From Bacteroidota bacterium (GTDB taxonomy: Bacteria > Bacteroidota > Bacteroidia > AKYH767-A > OLB10), in NCBI GenBank assembly GCA_024643795.1, contig JAHEMF010000008.1, positions 20,999-84,998 on the forward strand: DNA of 64,000 nucleotides, given 5' to 3'. Shown here piece after piece: positions 47,285-55,658 of the stretch. How positions within the stretch are numbered: position 1 is the first letter of the stretch; every line of letters begins with the position of its first letter. The notes beneath the pieces were generated by a model. The model was not told where the DNA came from. It was given only the letters and a program-made list of their open reading frames with translations, and ran no database searches. A program made the translations under genes and the position numbers.

Positions 47285-49698
47285 CAGAATTTGAAATTAT
47301 ATGTTACCGATGGAATAATTGGAAAAAGTGATACCTGCTTTGCCTGCAATTTAAATTCACCTGTTTCTTCGTCTATGTAATCATCAAAATATATAAAGTA
47401 AGGGTTTAACCTGCTATAAACATTGAATATTGAGAAATTCCAGCTTGACTCCCATTTTTTATTTTTCTGCACATGCAGAGTTGCTGAAATATCAAGTCGG
47501 TGATAAGATTGCTGACGATATGAATTTCTTTTACCATACTCATAATATATTTGTCCGTACCCGGATTGATCATTTGCAAGTGCAGCAAGATCCACTGGCC
47601 CGTTAAGAAATAGTCGACTTTGCGGTAGTGTTAGTGAATTACCGGTTGCATACACCCAAACCATCCCAAAGGTCCATTTTTTACTTAGCTTATAACTGAG
47701 AACAAGAGATACATCATGTCTGCGGTCGTACTTGGCAGGGAATGTTTCACCGTCATTTATATCAGGAAACTTTCTGTCAGTATATGAAAGGGTATATCCC
47801 ACCCATCCGTTCAACTGTCCATATCTTTTCTTAAAAAAGAATTCAGCTCCATAAGACCATCCTTTACCAAACACAAAATTATTATCCTGATTATTTTTCA
47901 CATCCTCATCCGGCTGAGCTCCTTCCTTATATTCGATCTGATTCTTCATGTCTTTATAATACATTTCGATGGAGGCTTCGTATTTATTTTCGTTTAAATT
48001 TCTGAAATACCCCATTGCAACCTGTGTTCCAAGTTGAGGCTTAACTCTTGAAGAACTTGGAACCCATACATCGGTCGGGAGTGATACAGATGACAGTGAT
48101 GCCAGATGAACGTACTGATAATTCTGTGTTAGCGATCCTTTGAGTGATGACACCGTGTTGAGTTTCCAAACTCCTGAAAATCTTGGTTCAGCGTTAAAAT
48201 ACGCCTTTACTGATGTTCCATTATCATACTCAATGGTATCAGTTGTTATTCCTTCTTCATTTTGAGCGTACCTGGTGAATGGCCCAACTTGATTAAAATA
48301 TGTAGCTCGAATACCGCCACTCAAAACTACCTTGTCAGAAACAGTCCATTCATCATTGATATAGATGGCTGCTTCATGTGCATAAAGTTTAATGATCTTA
48401 CCCAGATCAAAATCAGTCTCTCCTGAACGTGCCGAAACATTACTGGGAGTGAATGTATGCCATGTATAGTTTCCTCCAAATTTTATATTGTGAAGCACTG
48501 ATGGAAACCATGTGAAATCAGACTTGAAATTCCAATCCCGTATTCCTGAAAATAATTTAAAGTTGAATTGCTGTTGTTCAGCTTCGAAACTAAATTTATA
48601 GTCACTGAATACCACAGTAGTATTTAAGAATAATTTATTTGCAAAAATGTGGTTCCATCGGGCGGAAGCCGTAGCATTACCCCATGGAATTCTTACTTTA
48701 AATCCGGTCTCACGACTACTGAAACTAAATACATCTCTTCCAATATATCCGCTGAGATATAACCTGTCCTTTTCTGATAAAATATAATCTAGTTTGGCAT
48801 TGACATCATAGAAATAATAACTGTTTCCATAGATCTCAGATGACTCATCAATGAATGGTTTTTGAAGAAAAAGGTCAACAAATGTCCTTCTTGCACTAAT
48901 GATAAATGACGAAGTATCCTTTTTGATCGGACCTTCCAATGTAAGCCTGGAGGCGATGAAGCCTAGCCCACCTTCTCCATGAAACGATTTTTTGTTCCCA
49001 TCTTTCATGCTGATATCAAGTACTGATGCAAGTCGCCCGCCATATTGAGCAGGCATACCACCTTTGTATAGTTCCACATTATTTATAGCATCGGCATTGA
49101 ACACTGAAAAGAATCCAAACAAGTGGGAAGCGTTATAAACTACAGCTTCATCCAGTAGAACGAGGTTTTGATCAGGTCCTCCTCCGCGAACGTAATAACC
49201 TGAATTACCTTCACCGGCTGATTGAACGCCGGGTAAAAGCTGAATTGTCTTTAAAATATCAACCTCACCCATAAAGGCAGGAAGTGTTTCAACAAGATCC
49301 ATATCGATCTCATTTTTACTCATCTGTACTGAGCTGATGTTCTCATCTTTCTTTTCACCTGTGATCTCTACTTCACCGGCAGTATAACTCATACTCTGCA
49401 AATCGATGTTCTTTTTAACATTTGCATCAAGGCTCAAAGGCAGCTCAATAGATTTATAACCAAGGAATGTTATAACAAGTGTATAATCGCCTTCCGGCAC
49501 TGTGAAAGAATAGTAGCCATATGAGTTAGTGGATGTTCCCTTCAGTGTTTCTTTGAGGTACACGTTGGCCCCTATCAGAGTCTCACCTGTAGTTGCATCT
49601 TTCACATAACCGCTCACAGAATACTTTGACTGCCCATTTACCAGTAACGGAAATGTCAGGATAATCAGAAAAGTAAAGAGTGCAAAATGGCGCAACAC
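47284..49698 (-). CDS. TonB-dependent outer-membrane receptor
   Basis: 804 residues, GTG start at 49698. A signal peptide (about 1-22) is followed by a carboxypeptidase-regulatory-like domain (SVSGYVKDATTGETLIGANVYL, about 26-110). A plug domain follows (LPGVQSAGEGNSGYYVRGGGPDQNLVLLDEAVVYN, with FNADAINNVELYKGGMPAQYGGRLASVLDI), then a long beta-barrel ending in an aromatic C-terminus (SVTYNFKF). It imports or senses a substrate using TonB-ExbBD energy. The domain order and its DUF4249 partner place it among receptors distinct from SusC; no metal-specific regulatory site is seen. Confidence 0.92.
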   Translation of the reverse strand: MLRHFALFTFLIILTFPLLVNGQSKYSVSGYVKDATTGETLIGANVYLKETLKGTSTNSYGYYSFTVPEGDYTLVITFLGYKSIELPLSLDANVKKNIDLQSMSYTAGEVEITGEKKDENISSVQMSKNEIDMDLVETLPAFMGEVDILKTIQLLPGVQSAGEGNSGYYVRGGGPDQNLVLLDEAVVYNASHLFGFFSVFNADAINNVELYKGGMPAQYGGRLASVLDISMKDGNKKSFHGEGGLGFIASRLTLEGPIKKDTSSFIISARRTFVDLFLQKPFIDESSEIYGNSYYFYDVNAKLDYILSEKDRLYLSGYIGRDVFSFSSRETGFKVRIPWGNATASARWNHIFANKLFLNTTVVFSDYKFSFEAEQQQFNFKLFSGIRDWNFKSDFTWFPSVLHNIKFGGNYTWHTFTPSNVSARSGETDFDLGKIIKLYAHEAAIYINDEWTVSDKVVLSGGIRATYFNQVGPFTRYAQNEEGITTDTIEYDNGTSVKAYFNAEPRFSGVWKLNTVSSLKGSLTQNYQYVHLASLSSVSLPTDVWVPSSSRVKPQLGTQVAMGYFRNLNENKYEASIEMYYKDMKNQIEYKEGAQPDEDVKNNQDNNFVFGKGWSYGAEFFFKKRYGQLNGWVGYTLSYTDRKFPDINDGETFPAKYDRRHDVSLVLSYKLSKKWTFGMVWVYATGNSLTLPQSRLFLNGPVDLAALANDQSGYGQIYYEYGKRNSYRQQSYHRLDISATLHVQKNKKWESSWNFSIFNVYSRLNPYFIYFDDYIDEETGEFKLQAKQVSLFPIIPSVTYNFKF

Positions 49699-49720
49699 AA
49701 CAACTATTTAAAAGAAAGGT

Positions 49721-49747
49721 CAAAATTAGGGATTATGATGCAAACAA
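49721..49747 (-). promoter_or_regulatory. Promoter of the TonB receptor-DUF4249 operon
   Basis: On the minus strand TAATTTTG (49728-49721) is an exact -7 match. A TTG (49747-49745) lies 16 bp upstream, just short of the usual range. Predicted leader about 16 nt to GTG 49698. Confidence 0.45.
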
Positions 49748-49830
49748 AAGTTGCATCCAGATTAAGAATAAAAGCATTATCATGTTTAATTTCATGTTAA
49801 CATACCGGCCCATGATATGGACAAAAATGT

Positions 49831-49838
49831 TAATTTTG
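49831..49838 (+). promoter_or_regulatory. tRNA-Pro -7 element
   Basis: TAATTTTG is an exact TAnnTTTG match 28 bp before the tRNA. No TTG is found at normal spacing. The predicted start (about 49845) coincides with the first base of the leader hairpin. Confidence 0.5.
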
Positions 49839-49844
49839 CATGCC

Positions 49845-49860
49845 GGTCCGGAAACGGACC
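49845..49860 (+). other. GNRA-loop hairpin in the tRNA-Pro leader
   Basis: GGTCCG-GAAA-CGGACC forms a perfect 6-bp stem with a GAAA tetraloop, 6 nt before the mature tRNA 5' end. If the transcript begins near 49845, this hairpin is its 5' terminus and would be removed by RNase P. Confidence 0.5.
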
Positions 49861-49866
49861 CAGGTT

Positions 49867-49943
49867 CGGGGTGTAGCGCAGTCCGGTAGCGTATCAGCAT
49901 GGGGTGCTGGTGGTCGCTGGTTCGAATCCAGTCACCCCGACCA
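49867..49943 (+). tRNA. tRNA-Pro (anticodon GGG)
   Basis: A 77-nt cloverleaf with encoded CCA. The acceptor stem is CGGGGTG/CACCCCG with discriminator A; the D arm is GCGCAGTCCGGTAGCGT. The anticodon stem TCAGC/GCTGG closes a loop ATGGGGT with GGG at positions 34-36; the T arm is CTGGTTCGAATCCAG. It reads CCC and CCT/CCU proline codons. The reverse strand of this gene gives the familiar spurious WIRTSDHQHP peptide, which is not a gene. A terminator follows at 49952. Confidence 0.97.
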
Positions 49944-50024
49944 ATAGTATTAATGTCCCGCCAAAGCGGGACATTTTTATTTCCGAAGATGCCGGAATGA
50001 GCCCGATCATGTAAGGCGACTGAG
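49925..50024 (+). repeat. 100-bp direct repeat, copy 1 (includes tRNA-Pro 3' end)
   Basis: Copy 1 spans the last 19 nt of the tRNA (from the T arm through CCA), the terminator hairpin and 45-50 bp beyond. It matches copy 2 (50095-50194) at 99 of 100 positions, the exception being A at 50006 against C at 50176. The two copies are offset by 170 bp with 70 bp of unrelated sequence between them. Confidence 0.95.
49952..49978 (+). terminator. Terminator of tRNA-Pro
   Basis: TGTCCCGC-CAAA-GCGGGACA is a perfect 8-bp stem, extended by A-T pairs and followed by TTTTT, 8 nt after the tRNA CCA. Confidence 0.88.
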
Positions 50025-50094
50025 GAAATGAAAAGTCGCACAGCGAACATTAATACAATTATTGAGAACCTCCCCAATATGGATCAACACAGTT

Positions 50095-50194
50095 AATCCA
50101 GTCACCCCGACCAATAGTATTAATGTCCCGCCAAAGCGGGACATTTTTATTTCCGAAGATGCCGGAATGAGCCCGCTCATGTAAGGCGACTGAG
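50095..50194 (+). repeat. 100-bp direct repeat, copy 2 (partial tRNA-Pro 3' end)
   Basis: This copy starts with 19 nt identical to the tRNA-Pro 3' end including CCA, but the sequence before it does not form the rest of a tRNA. It carries an intact second copy of the terminator hairpin (50122-50148). It ends 19 bp before the stop of the terC-like gene. The arrangement resembles a target-site or attachment-site duplication, or the remnant of a tandem tRNA copy. Confidence 0.93.
50122..50148. terminator. Second copy of the tRNA terminator hairpin
   Basis: Same TGTCCCGC-CAAA-GCGGGACA stem and T-run as at 49952-49978. On the minus strand the stem follows the terC-like gene by about 65 bp and may also end that transcript, although only ATTAATAC follows it there. 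Confidence 0.7.
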
Positions 50195-50212
50195 CTTGTC
50201 AGTAACAACAAA

Positions 50213-51013
50213 TTATTTTCTTTCCAGCTTTTTTTGTTTGTTCTTAAGCATCCTCACATTCAGCATTTCAACCAGCAGTGAAAATGCCATTGAAAAATAT
50301 ATGTATCCTTTTGGAATATGATAATGAAATGCATCAATAACCAATATCATTCCAATCATAAGCAGAAAAGCCAGCGCCAACATCTTTATAGTTGGATTTT
50401 CATTAACAAAATCTGACACACTTTTTGCAAAAGCCAGCATGACCATCATTGCAATTACAACAGCAAGAATCATTACCAACAGGTTATCGACAAGCCCTAC
50501 TGCTGTTAAAATAGAATCGAATGAAAAAACAATATCTATTATTACTATTTGAATAACTGCCATGTTGAGAGTGAATCCGCTTAAACTCTTTTGATCAAGC
50601 TCTTCATCACCTTCAACTTTATGATGGATCTCAGTAGTAGTTTTAAATAACAGAAATATTCCACCGGCAAGAAGTATTAGGTCACGACCCGAACAGCTCC
50701 ATAGTATATTTGTCACATCCACAGATTCAGAATCGAGACTAATGAATGGACTCACATCAAGAACATGAAATAAAGCCATTTTCATTCCCACAACCCATGT
50801 AATTGCAAATAATAATATTACCCTCATGATCAGTGCCAGTGACAAGCCAATGACCCTGGCCTTGTTTTGCTGGTCTTGTGGTAGCTTACCGGCAATAAGC
50901 GAAATGAAAATGATATTATCTATCCCTAAGACGATCTCAAGCACCGACAAGGTGAGCAGACTTATAAGGCTACTGATCGTGAATAATGTTTCGAGGTCGT
51001 GGGCAAGGTGCAT
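50213..51013 (-). CDS. TerC-family membrane protein
   Basis: 266 residues with seven or more predicted membrane segments. The family signatures are present: SVLEIVLGIDNIIFISLI near 24-41, with acidic residues in the first helices, and IDIVFSFDSILTAVG (about 159-173). TerC proteins are linked to tellurite resistance and, in better-studied relatives, to manganese export that protects secreted enzymes. It is the last gene of the minus-strand run, 25 bp after the Ca/Na antiporter gene. The 3' end lies 19 bp from repeat copy 2. Confidence 0.92.
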   Translation of the reverse strand: MHLAHDLETLFTISSLISLLTLSVLEIVLGIDNIIFISLIAGKLPQDQQNKARVIGLSLALIMRVILLFAITWVVGMKMALFHVLDVSPFISLDSESVDVTNILWSCSGRDLILLAGGIFLLFKTTTEIHHKVEGDEELDQKSLSGFTLNMAVIQIVIIDIVFSFDSILTAVGLVDNLLVMILAVVIAMMVMLAFAKSVSDFVNENPTIKMLALAFLLMIGMILVIDAFHYHIPKGYIYFSMAFSLLVEMLNVRMLKNKQKKLERK

Positions 51014-51038
51014 GTTAAAATGATTTCAAACCAAATTA

Positions 51039-51995
51039 CTATTTAAAACTATAGATCAGAAAACCAATATAACATAAATAGATCACAAGGAAAAGTACTC
51101 CCTGAGAACGTTGAATAGTATGCCGTTTACCTACAAAAATTGAAGCGAAAAGTAACAGGCTGGCAAATATATTTAAAATGAAATCCGGGACATGAGTTTG
51201 TGAAACAGGTATGGGATTAATGATGGAACTGATCCCAAATATCCAAAAAATGTTAAAAATATTTGATCCCACAATATTCCCAATTGCAAGATCAGTATTT
51301 CTTTTTAAAGCTGCCATTGCTGATGTTGCCAATTCAGGAAGTGAAGTTCCAACCGCAACAATGGTTAGACCAATCATGGCTTCGCTCAGACCAAAGTTAG
51401 ATGCAATCACTACAGCTCCATCAACGATCCACTGTCCGCCTAGTGAAACTCCTGCGATCCCTAGTACCAGAAACAGGATCGCTTTTCCCAAAGGCATAGT
51501 TCGTTCTCTTGGCTGGGTGTCCCTTCCGGCTTTTGCTACCGTAAAGACATAATACATGAATATTGCAAAATAGCCGATTAAAACCAATCCGTCTCCCAGT
51601 GTCAAAATCGATTCCGAACTATTAGAGAAAATAATATCATTTGCCAGAAAAAATATGACCAACGATGCCAGTAATTCAAAAGGTATCTCCCTATATGTAG
51701 TTTGGGTTTGTACTGCAAGTGGGTAAATGATAGCTGAAATACCCAGGATCAGTAAAATATTGGCAATATTACTTCCCATGATATTACCCACTGCTAATTC
51801 AGGACTTCCCTGAAGAGATGCTACAACATTTACTACCAGTTCTGGTGCAGAAGTTCCAAAAGAAACAATAGTTAATCCGATCACCAATTCAGAAACGCCA
51901 AAATTCCGGGCAAGCGCAGATGCACCGTCAACCAGCAAGTCGGCACCTTTTATGAGCAGCACAAATCCTATGACAAATAAAAGGTAAGTGATCAT
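51039..51995 (-). CDS. Calcium/sodium antiporter (CaCA family, YrbG-like)
   Basis: 318 residues with about ten membrane helices in two inverted halves. Each half has the alpha-repeat signature: GTSAPELVVN (about 48-57) with GSNIANILLILG, and GTSLPELATS with GSNIFNIFWIFG (about 235-250). It should exchange cytoplasmic Ca2+ or related cations for Na+. The gene lies 43 bp after the small conserved gene and 25 bp before the TerC gene. The pairing of two ion transporters with an MCE/Fe-S group may be only a transcriptional one. Confidence 0.92.
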   Translation of the reverse strand: MITYLLFVIGFVLLIKGADLLVDGASALARNFGVSELVIGLTIVSFGTSAPELVVNVVASLQGSPELAVGNIMGSNIANILLILGISAIIYPLAVQTQTTYREIPFELLASLVIFFLANDIIFSNSSESILTLGDGLVLIGYFAIFMYYVFTVAKAGRDTQPRERTMPLGKAILFLVLGIAGVSLGGQWIVDGAVVIASNFGLSEAMIGLTIVAVGTSLPELATSAMAALKRNTDLAIGNIVGSNIFNIFWIFGISSIINPIPVSQTHVPDFILNIFASLLLFASIFVGKRHTIQRSQGVLFLVIYLCYIGFLIYSFK

Positions 51996-52038
51996 TTAAG
52001 TACAATTATGAAAAATAAAGATCGACAAGTATGTATGA

Positions 52039-52512
52039 TCATGCCAACCGTGCATGCCACGACTTATTAAACTCCTTTTTCCATTCAGAACGCAATTCGC
52101 CTAAGGTTGAAACCAGACTATCGTATACTTTCAAGTCCTCTTGCTTTCTGGCAATTTCACCCGCCTCACTAAATAATTTCAATTCAATACCAGAGTCAAC
52201 ATCGATTGCAACTCTTTTCCTGTCAAAAAAATTAATATTGAATTCTTGCCCTGCTTCCCTTACAAAGCGGGTCATTGAATCAATACTGCAACCACTGGCA
52301 TCGGTATCAGCCTCGTCAACTGCAACAATTAAAAATAATCCATGTATTACAGCTGCAGATGCTTTTAGTGCAATGTCATGTGCAGACCATGACTGTGTAA
52401 ACGCCTGAGCCTTTGTGGATAGTGACAGTGATTCGGAAGAGGAAAGCATACGGTCTGCCTGAAATACCCAGATCCGAGATTCGTCTCTCATTTTTTCAAT
52501 CTCTACAAACAT
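52039..52512 (-). CDS. Small conserved Bacteroidota protein of unknown function
   Basis: 157 residues. Homologues in Flavobacteria are often labelled 'ABC transporter ATPase', but I see no Walker A or ABC signature here, so that label should not be used. The sequence has a conserved opening (SRIWVFQADRML), a helical region (FTQSWSAHD), a hydrophobic strand (LFLIVAVDEADTDASGCSIDS) and an amphipathic C-terminus. It is soluble by appearance. It lies 12 bp after the CCG-domain protein gene and belongs to the amidase-MCE-Fe-S transcript. Confidence 0.7.
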   Translation of the reverse strand: MFVEIEKMRDESRIWVFQADRMLSSSESLSLSTKAQAFTQSWSAHDIALKASAAVIHGLFLIVAVDEADTDASGCSIDSMTRFVREAGQEFNINFFDRKRVAIDVDSGIELKLFSEAGEIARKQEDLKVYDSLVSTLGELRSEWKKEFNKSWHARLA

Positions 52513-52524
52513 CTTTTTCGGTTT

Positions 52525-53322
52525 TTATAATTCACCTGCTGAAGCTATTAATTCAGCAATATCCATCACTTTAACTGATTCTTCTTTTTCAAAATTCTTT
52601 ATACCATCGGTCATCATGGTCATGCAAAACGGACAACCAACAGCAACTATCTCTGGTTGTGTTTGTAAAGCTTCTTCAGTTCGTTCAATATTGATATCCT
52701 TAGAACCTTTCTCAGGCTCTTTAAACATCTGAGCACCACCTGCACCACAACACAATCCGTTGGCTCTTGATCTCTTCATCTCCGACATGGCTACATCAAG
52801 TTTTTCAATCACTTTACGTGGAGCTTCATAAACACCATTTGCTCTTCCCAAATAGCATGGGTCATGAAAAGTGACCTTCTTGCCAGTGAACGCACCGCCC
52901 TCAACCTTCAGTTTACCAGCATCAAGTAACTCCTGGATCAGTTGACTGTGATGGATCACATCATACGTACCCCCAAGTCCAGGATATTCATTTTTGATAA
53001 TATTAAAACAATGAGGACACCCGGTAACGATCTTTTTTACTCCGTAGCCGTTGAGGACTTCAATATTGGTAAGAGCCTGCATTTGGAATAAAAATTCATT
53101 ACCTGCACGTTTGGCAGGATCACCTGTGCATGACTCTTCTGTACCTAATACCGCAAAACTGATACCTGCTTTGGTCAATATTTTTGCAATGGCCAGAGTA
53201 ATTTTTTGAGCTCTTGAATCAAAGCTACCAGCACATCCGACCCAAAAAAGTATCTCAGGCGATTCACCTCTGGCAGCCAGTTCTGCCATAGTTGGTATTT
53301 TGATCGAAGTATCAGTACTCAT
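52525..53322 (-). CDS. CCG-domain (Fe-S) protein, HdrB/GlpC-like
   Basis: 265 residues with two CCG-type cysteine domains. The first includes WVGCAG (about 27-33), a lone Cys in EESCTGDP and TGCPHCFN (about 105-112). The second includes DPCYLGR (about 155) and LCCGAGGAQMF (about 190-200). These domains bind an unusual iron-sulfur cluster in heterodisulfide reductase subunit B, glycolate oxidase and lactate-utilisation proteins. It almost certainly partners the membrane Fe-S protein encoded 10 bp upstream. The electron acceptor is unknown. Confidence 0.9.
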   Translation of the reverse strand: MSTDTSIKIPTMAELAARGESPEILFWVGCAGSFDSRAQKITLAIAKILTKAGISFAVLGTEESCTGDPAKRAGNEFLFQMQALTNIEVLNGYGVKKIVTGCPHCFNIIKNEYPGLGGTYDVIHHSQLIQELLDAGKLKVEGGAFTGKKVTFHDPCYLGRANGVYEAPRKVIEKLDVAMSEMKRSRANGLCCGAGGAQMFKEPEKGSKDINIERTEEALQTQPEIVAVGCPFCMTMMTDGIKNFEKEESVKVMDIAELIASAGEL

Positions 53323-53332
53323 AACTTTTTAT

Positions 53333-54667
53333 TTATTCCTGTTCGGTCCATTTTAAACGGTCGGTCGGTGAAAACTGCCACGGAGCACCATTATTTTCGA
53401 TACGGGTGAACATACCATTCAACTCGGTAGGTGATTTTGATTCTTCCATCACCATGAAACGTCTGAGGTCTATTATAATTGACAATGGGTCAATGTTAAC
53501 AGGGCAAGCTTCAACACATGCATTGCACGTAGTACATGCCCATAACTCTTCTTCTTTTATGTGACCATATAACAGCGAACTGCCATCATCATGATCTTTG
53601 CCATGTTTATCAATATTCTTACCTACTATCTCAAGTCGGTCCCTTGTATCCATCATGATCTTCCTTGGCGATAGTGCCTTTCCGGTGATATTTGCCGGGC
53701 AAACTGATGTACATCTTCCACACTCAGTGCAGGAGTATGCATCCATAAGGTTTTTCCATGTAAGGTCACGAACATCTTTAGCCCCGAATCTGACCGGCTC
53801 TTGTCCCGCCTCCTCAGGAGCAGAAATTGAAGGATCGAGCATCATTTTGACTTCACGTGTAACACTGGGAAGATTTGTAAATTGTCCTTTGGGTTCTAAA
53901 TTGCTATAGTAAGTATTTGGAAAGGCAAGGAAAATATGGAAGTGCTTGGAATAAGGAACATAATTCAGAAACAATAGAATGCCAATGATGTGTATCCACC
54001 ACGCTGATCTTTCTAAAAGAATAAGTTGTTCTGTTCCCAAATTGCTAAGCAATGGCACAATCAAAGAACTTACAGGGTATGCCCCAGCCTTCACGTAATG
54101 CTCTACTCCATTAGCCTGTAGCACCTGATCAGAGGCGTTCATTAATAGAAACAAGGTCATCAAAATTATTTCTGAAATCAGAATGATATTAGCATCTGAA
54201 ATGGGCCATCCTTTTAATTCAGGAGACGTAAATCTTTTGATCCTGATAATATTTCGTCTTATCAAAAAAATGACACATCCAAAAAGCACCGCAAATGCGA
54301 GGAATTCAAAACTCCCGATAAGGAAATCATAAAATGAACCCAGAAAGGGTGCAAATATCCTGTGAGTGCCTAATATCCCATCCACAACTATTTCAAGAAC
54401 CTCGATATTGATGATGATGAACCCGACGTATATTACAATATGAAAAAATCCTGCTACAGGTCGTGTTATCATTTTCGACTGACCCAACGCAACCATTGCC
54501 ATGGTCTTCCAGCGCAGTAAAGGCTGATCAGATCTGTTAACATCGCGGCCAAGCTTGATGTTACGTATGATCTTACTTACGCTTTTAGAGAAAAACCAAA
54601 CTCCTGCGGCTAGAATTAATATAAATACAATTGAACTTATCATTGATCCGACATTTAAGTCTGACAA
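53333..54667 (-). CDS. Membrane ferredoxin-type Fe-S oxidoreductase (HdrDE/GlpC-like)
   Basis: 444 residues. The N-terminal half (about 1-250) has several membrane helices with His residues in the manner of a NarI-type haem b subunit. It is followed by two 4Fe-4S motifs, CTECGRCTSVCP (about 315-326) and CTTCNACVEACP (about 375-386). It should carry electrons between the quinone pool and the CCG subunit downstream. The combination resembles membrane-bound heterodisulfide-reductase-like complexes found widely in Bacteroidota with unknown substrate. The gene is 2 bp from the MCE gene upstream and 10 bp from the CCG gene. Confidence 0.9.
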   Translation of the reverse strand: MSDLNVGSMISSIVFILILAAGVWFFSKSVSKIIRNIKLGRDVNRSDQPLLRWKTMAMVALGQSKMITRPVAGFFHIVIYVGFIIINIEVLEIVVDGILGTHRIFAPFLGSFYDFLIGSFEFLAFAVLFGCVIFLIRRNIIRIKRFTSPELKGWPISDANIILISEIILMTLFLLMNASDQVLQANGVEHYVKAGAYPVSSLIVPLLSNLGTEQLILLERSAWWIHIIGILLFLNYVPYSKHFHIFLAFPNTYYSNLEPKGQFTNLPSVTREVKMMLDPSISAPEEAGQEPVRFGAKDVRDLTWKNLMDAYSCTECGRCTSVCPANITGKALSPRKIMMDTRDRLEIVGKNIDKHGKDHDDGSSLLYGHIKEEELWACTTCNACVEACPVNIDPLSIIIDLRRFMVMEESKSPTELNGMFTRIENNGAPWQFSPTDRLKWTEQE

Positions 54668-54669
54668 TA

Positions 54670-55617
54670 TTATTTGGGTTCTTTATATTTTTTTCCAAAA
54701 ACAGAAACGTTCACATACTTTTTAGGATTTTGTTTAAAATCCACAAGAAGCAAGTCAAGGTCATAAGCCGTCTTTGAAAGTGCATTATACAAACTGTCAT
54801 TACTAACTAGTTTACCCATAGAACCCTCTCCGGCATTGATCTTCTGCATTACGTCTGCGGTTTCAGACAATGCACGTCCTGCTTCTTCAATGGTACGAGC
54901 AACATTGGCTTTTGCCAAACTATCAGATATACTTGAAGCGTTATGAATGATATTTTTTAACTCTTCATTATTGTCTCTGATGTTCTTTGTAATCGATTCA
55001 ATATTGGATATCATCAGCGCAAGCTTCCCTTTATCAGGAGAAACCATTTTATCTAAACTATTGCTGGTCCTTTCAATGCTTGCCAAAGTTTGATTCAGGT
55101 TGTAAGAGGTTTCATCATTAAATACCTTTCTGATAGCGAATGCCAATGAATCGAGTGACACGATCAACTGTTCAGCTTTATTTGCGATTGGAGTAACCTG
55201 CTCAGAAAAAGTGCTCATAGATTCTGCCTTGAGTGTATCACCATTCTCAGCTTTAGGAGAATTGCTGTCAAGTCTGACTTCAATATTCCGACCTCCAAGA
55301 AAATCTGAGCTCACGATCCTTAAAGATGACTTGTTACCAATGAAAACATCTTTATTAACTAACAGGGTAGCTACAATTCTGCCAGAATGGTCCTTCATGA
55401 ATTCAAGCTTTTGCACCTGGCCAACCTTTACCCCATTAAGGATCACGCTGCTGGATGGAACCAACCCATCCACCTGATGGTAAATCGCAAAAAACTTATT
55501 ATTCCCGGAGAACATATCAATCCCCTTAAGGTAATTCATACCCCATATCATAGCTGCTACCGCGCCGGTAACTAACAATCCTACTTTTACTTCTCTGGAT
55601 AATTTCACATTAAGCAA
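54670..55617 (-). CDS. MCE/MlaD-domain lipid-transport protein
   Basis: 315 residues. One N-terminal membrane helix (about 12-30; VGLLVTGAVAAMIWGMNYL) is followed by an MCE domain (about 38-120; FAIYHQVDGLVPSSSVILNGVKVGQV, LRIVSSDFLGGRNIEV). A long helical, probably coiled-coil C-terminus follows (SLAFAIRKVFNDE, NIRDNNEELKNIIHNA). MCE proteins form hexameric rings or tubes that move lipids between membranes, usually with an MlaE permease and MlaF ATPase, neither of which is encoded nearby. It lies 41 bp after the amidase gene with a stem-loop in between. Confidence 0.92.
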   Translation of the reverse strand: MLNVKLSREVKVGLLVTGAVAAMIWGMNYLKGIDMFSGNNKFFAIYHQVDGLVPSSSVILNGVKVGQVQKLEFMKDHSGRIVATLLVNKDVFIGNKSSLRIVSSDFLGGRNIEVRLDSNSPKAENGDTLKAESMSTFSEQVTPIANKAEQLIVSLDSLAFAIRKVFNDETSYNLNQTLASIERTSNSLDKMVSPDKGKLALMISNIESITKNIRDNNEELKNIIHNASSISDSLAKANVARTIEEAGRALSETADVMQKINAGEGSMGKLVSNDSLYNALSKTAYDLDLLLVDFKQNPKKYVNVSVFGKKYKEPK

Positions 55618-55625
55618 TTAAAATG

Positions 55626-55647
55626 CAAGCCATTATATCATGGCTTG
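55626..55647 (-). other. Stem-loop between the amidase and MCE genes
   Basis: CAAGCCAT/ATGGCTTG form perfect 8-bp arms around TATATC. On the minus strand it follows the amidase stop by about 12 bp and is trailed by CATTTTAA, a poor T-run. It may be a partial terminator or an RNA-processing site that lowers expression of the downstream genes. Confidence 0.4.
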
Positions 55648-55658
55648 TGGCAGCGAAT

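Noticed and set aside
49733..50077. 114-residue reverse ORF containing WIRTSDHQHP
   Set aside because: It is the antisense translation of tRNA-Pro and its flank, a well-known annotation artefact.
52039..52512. 'ABC transporter ATPase' label for the small protein
   Set aside because: No Walker A, ABC signature or Walker B motif is present.
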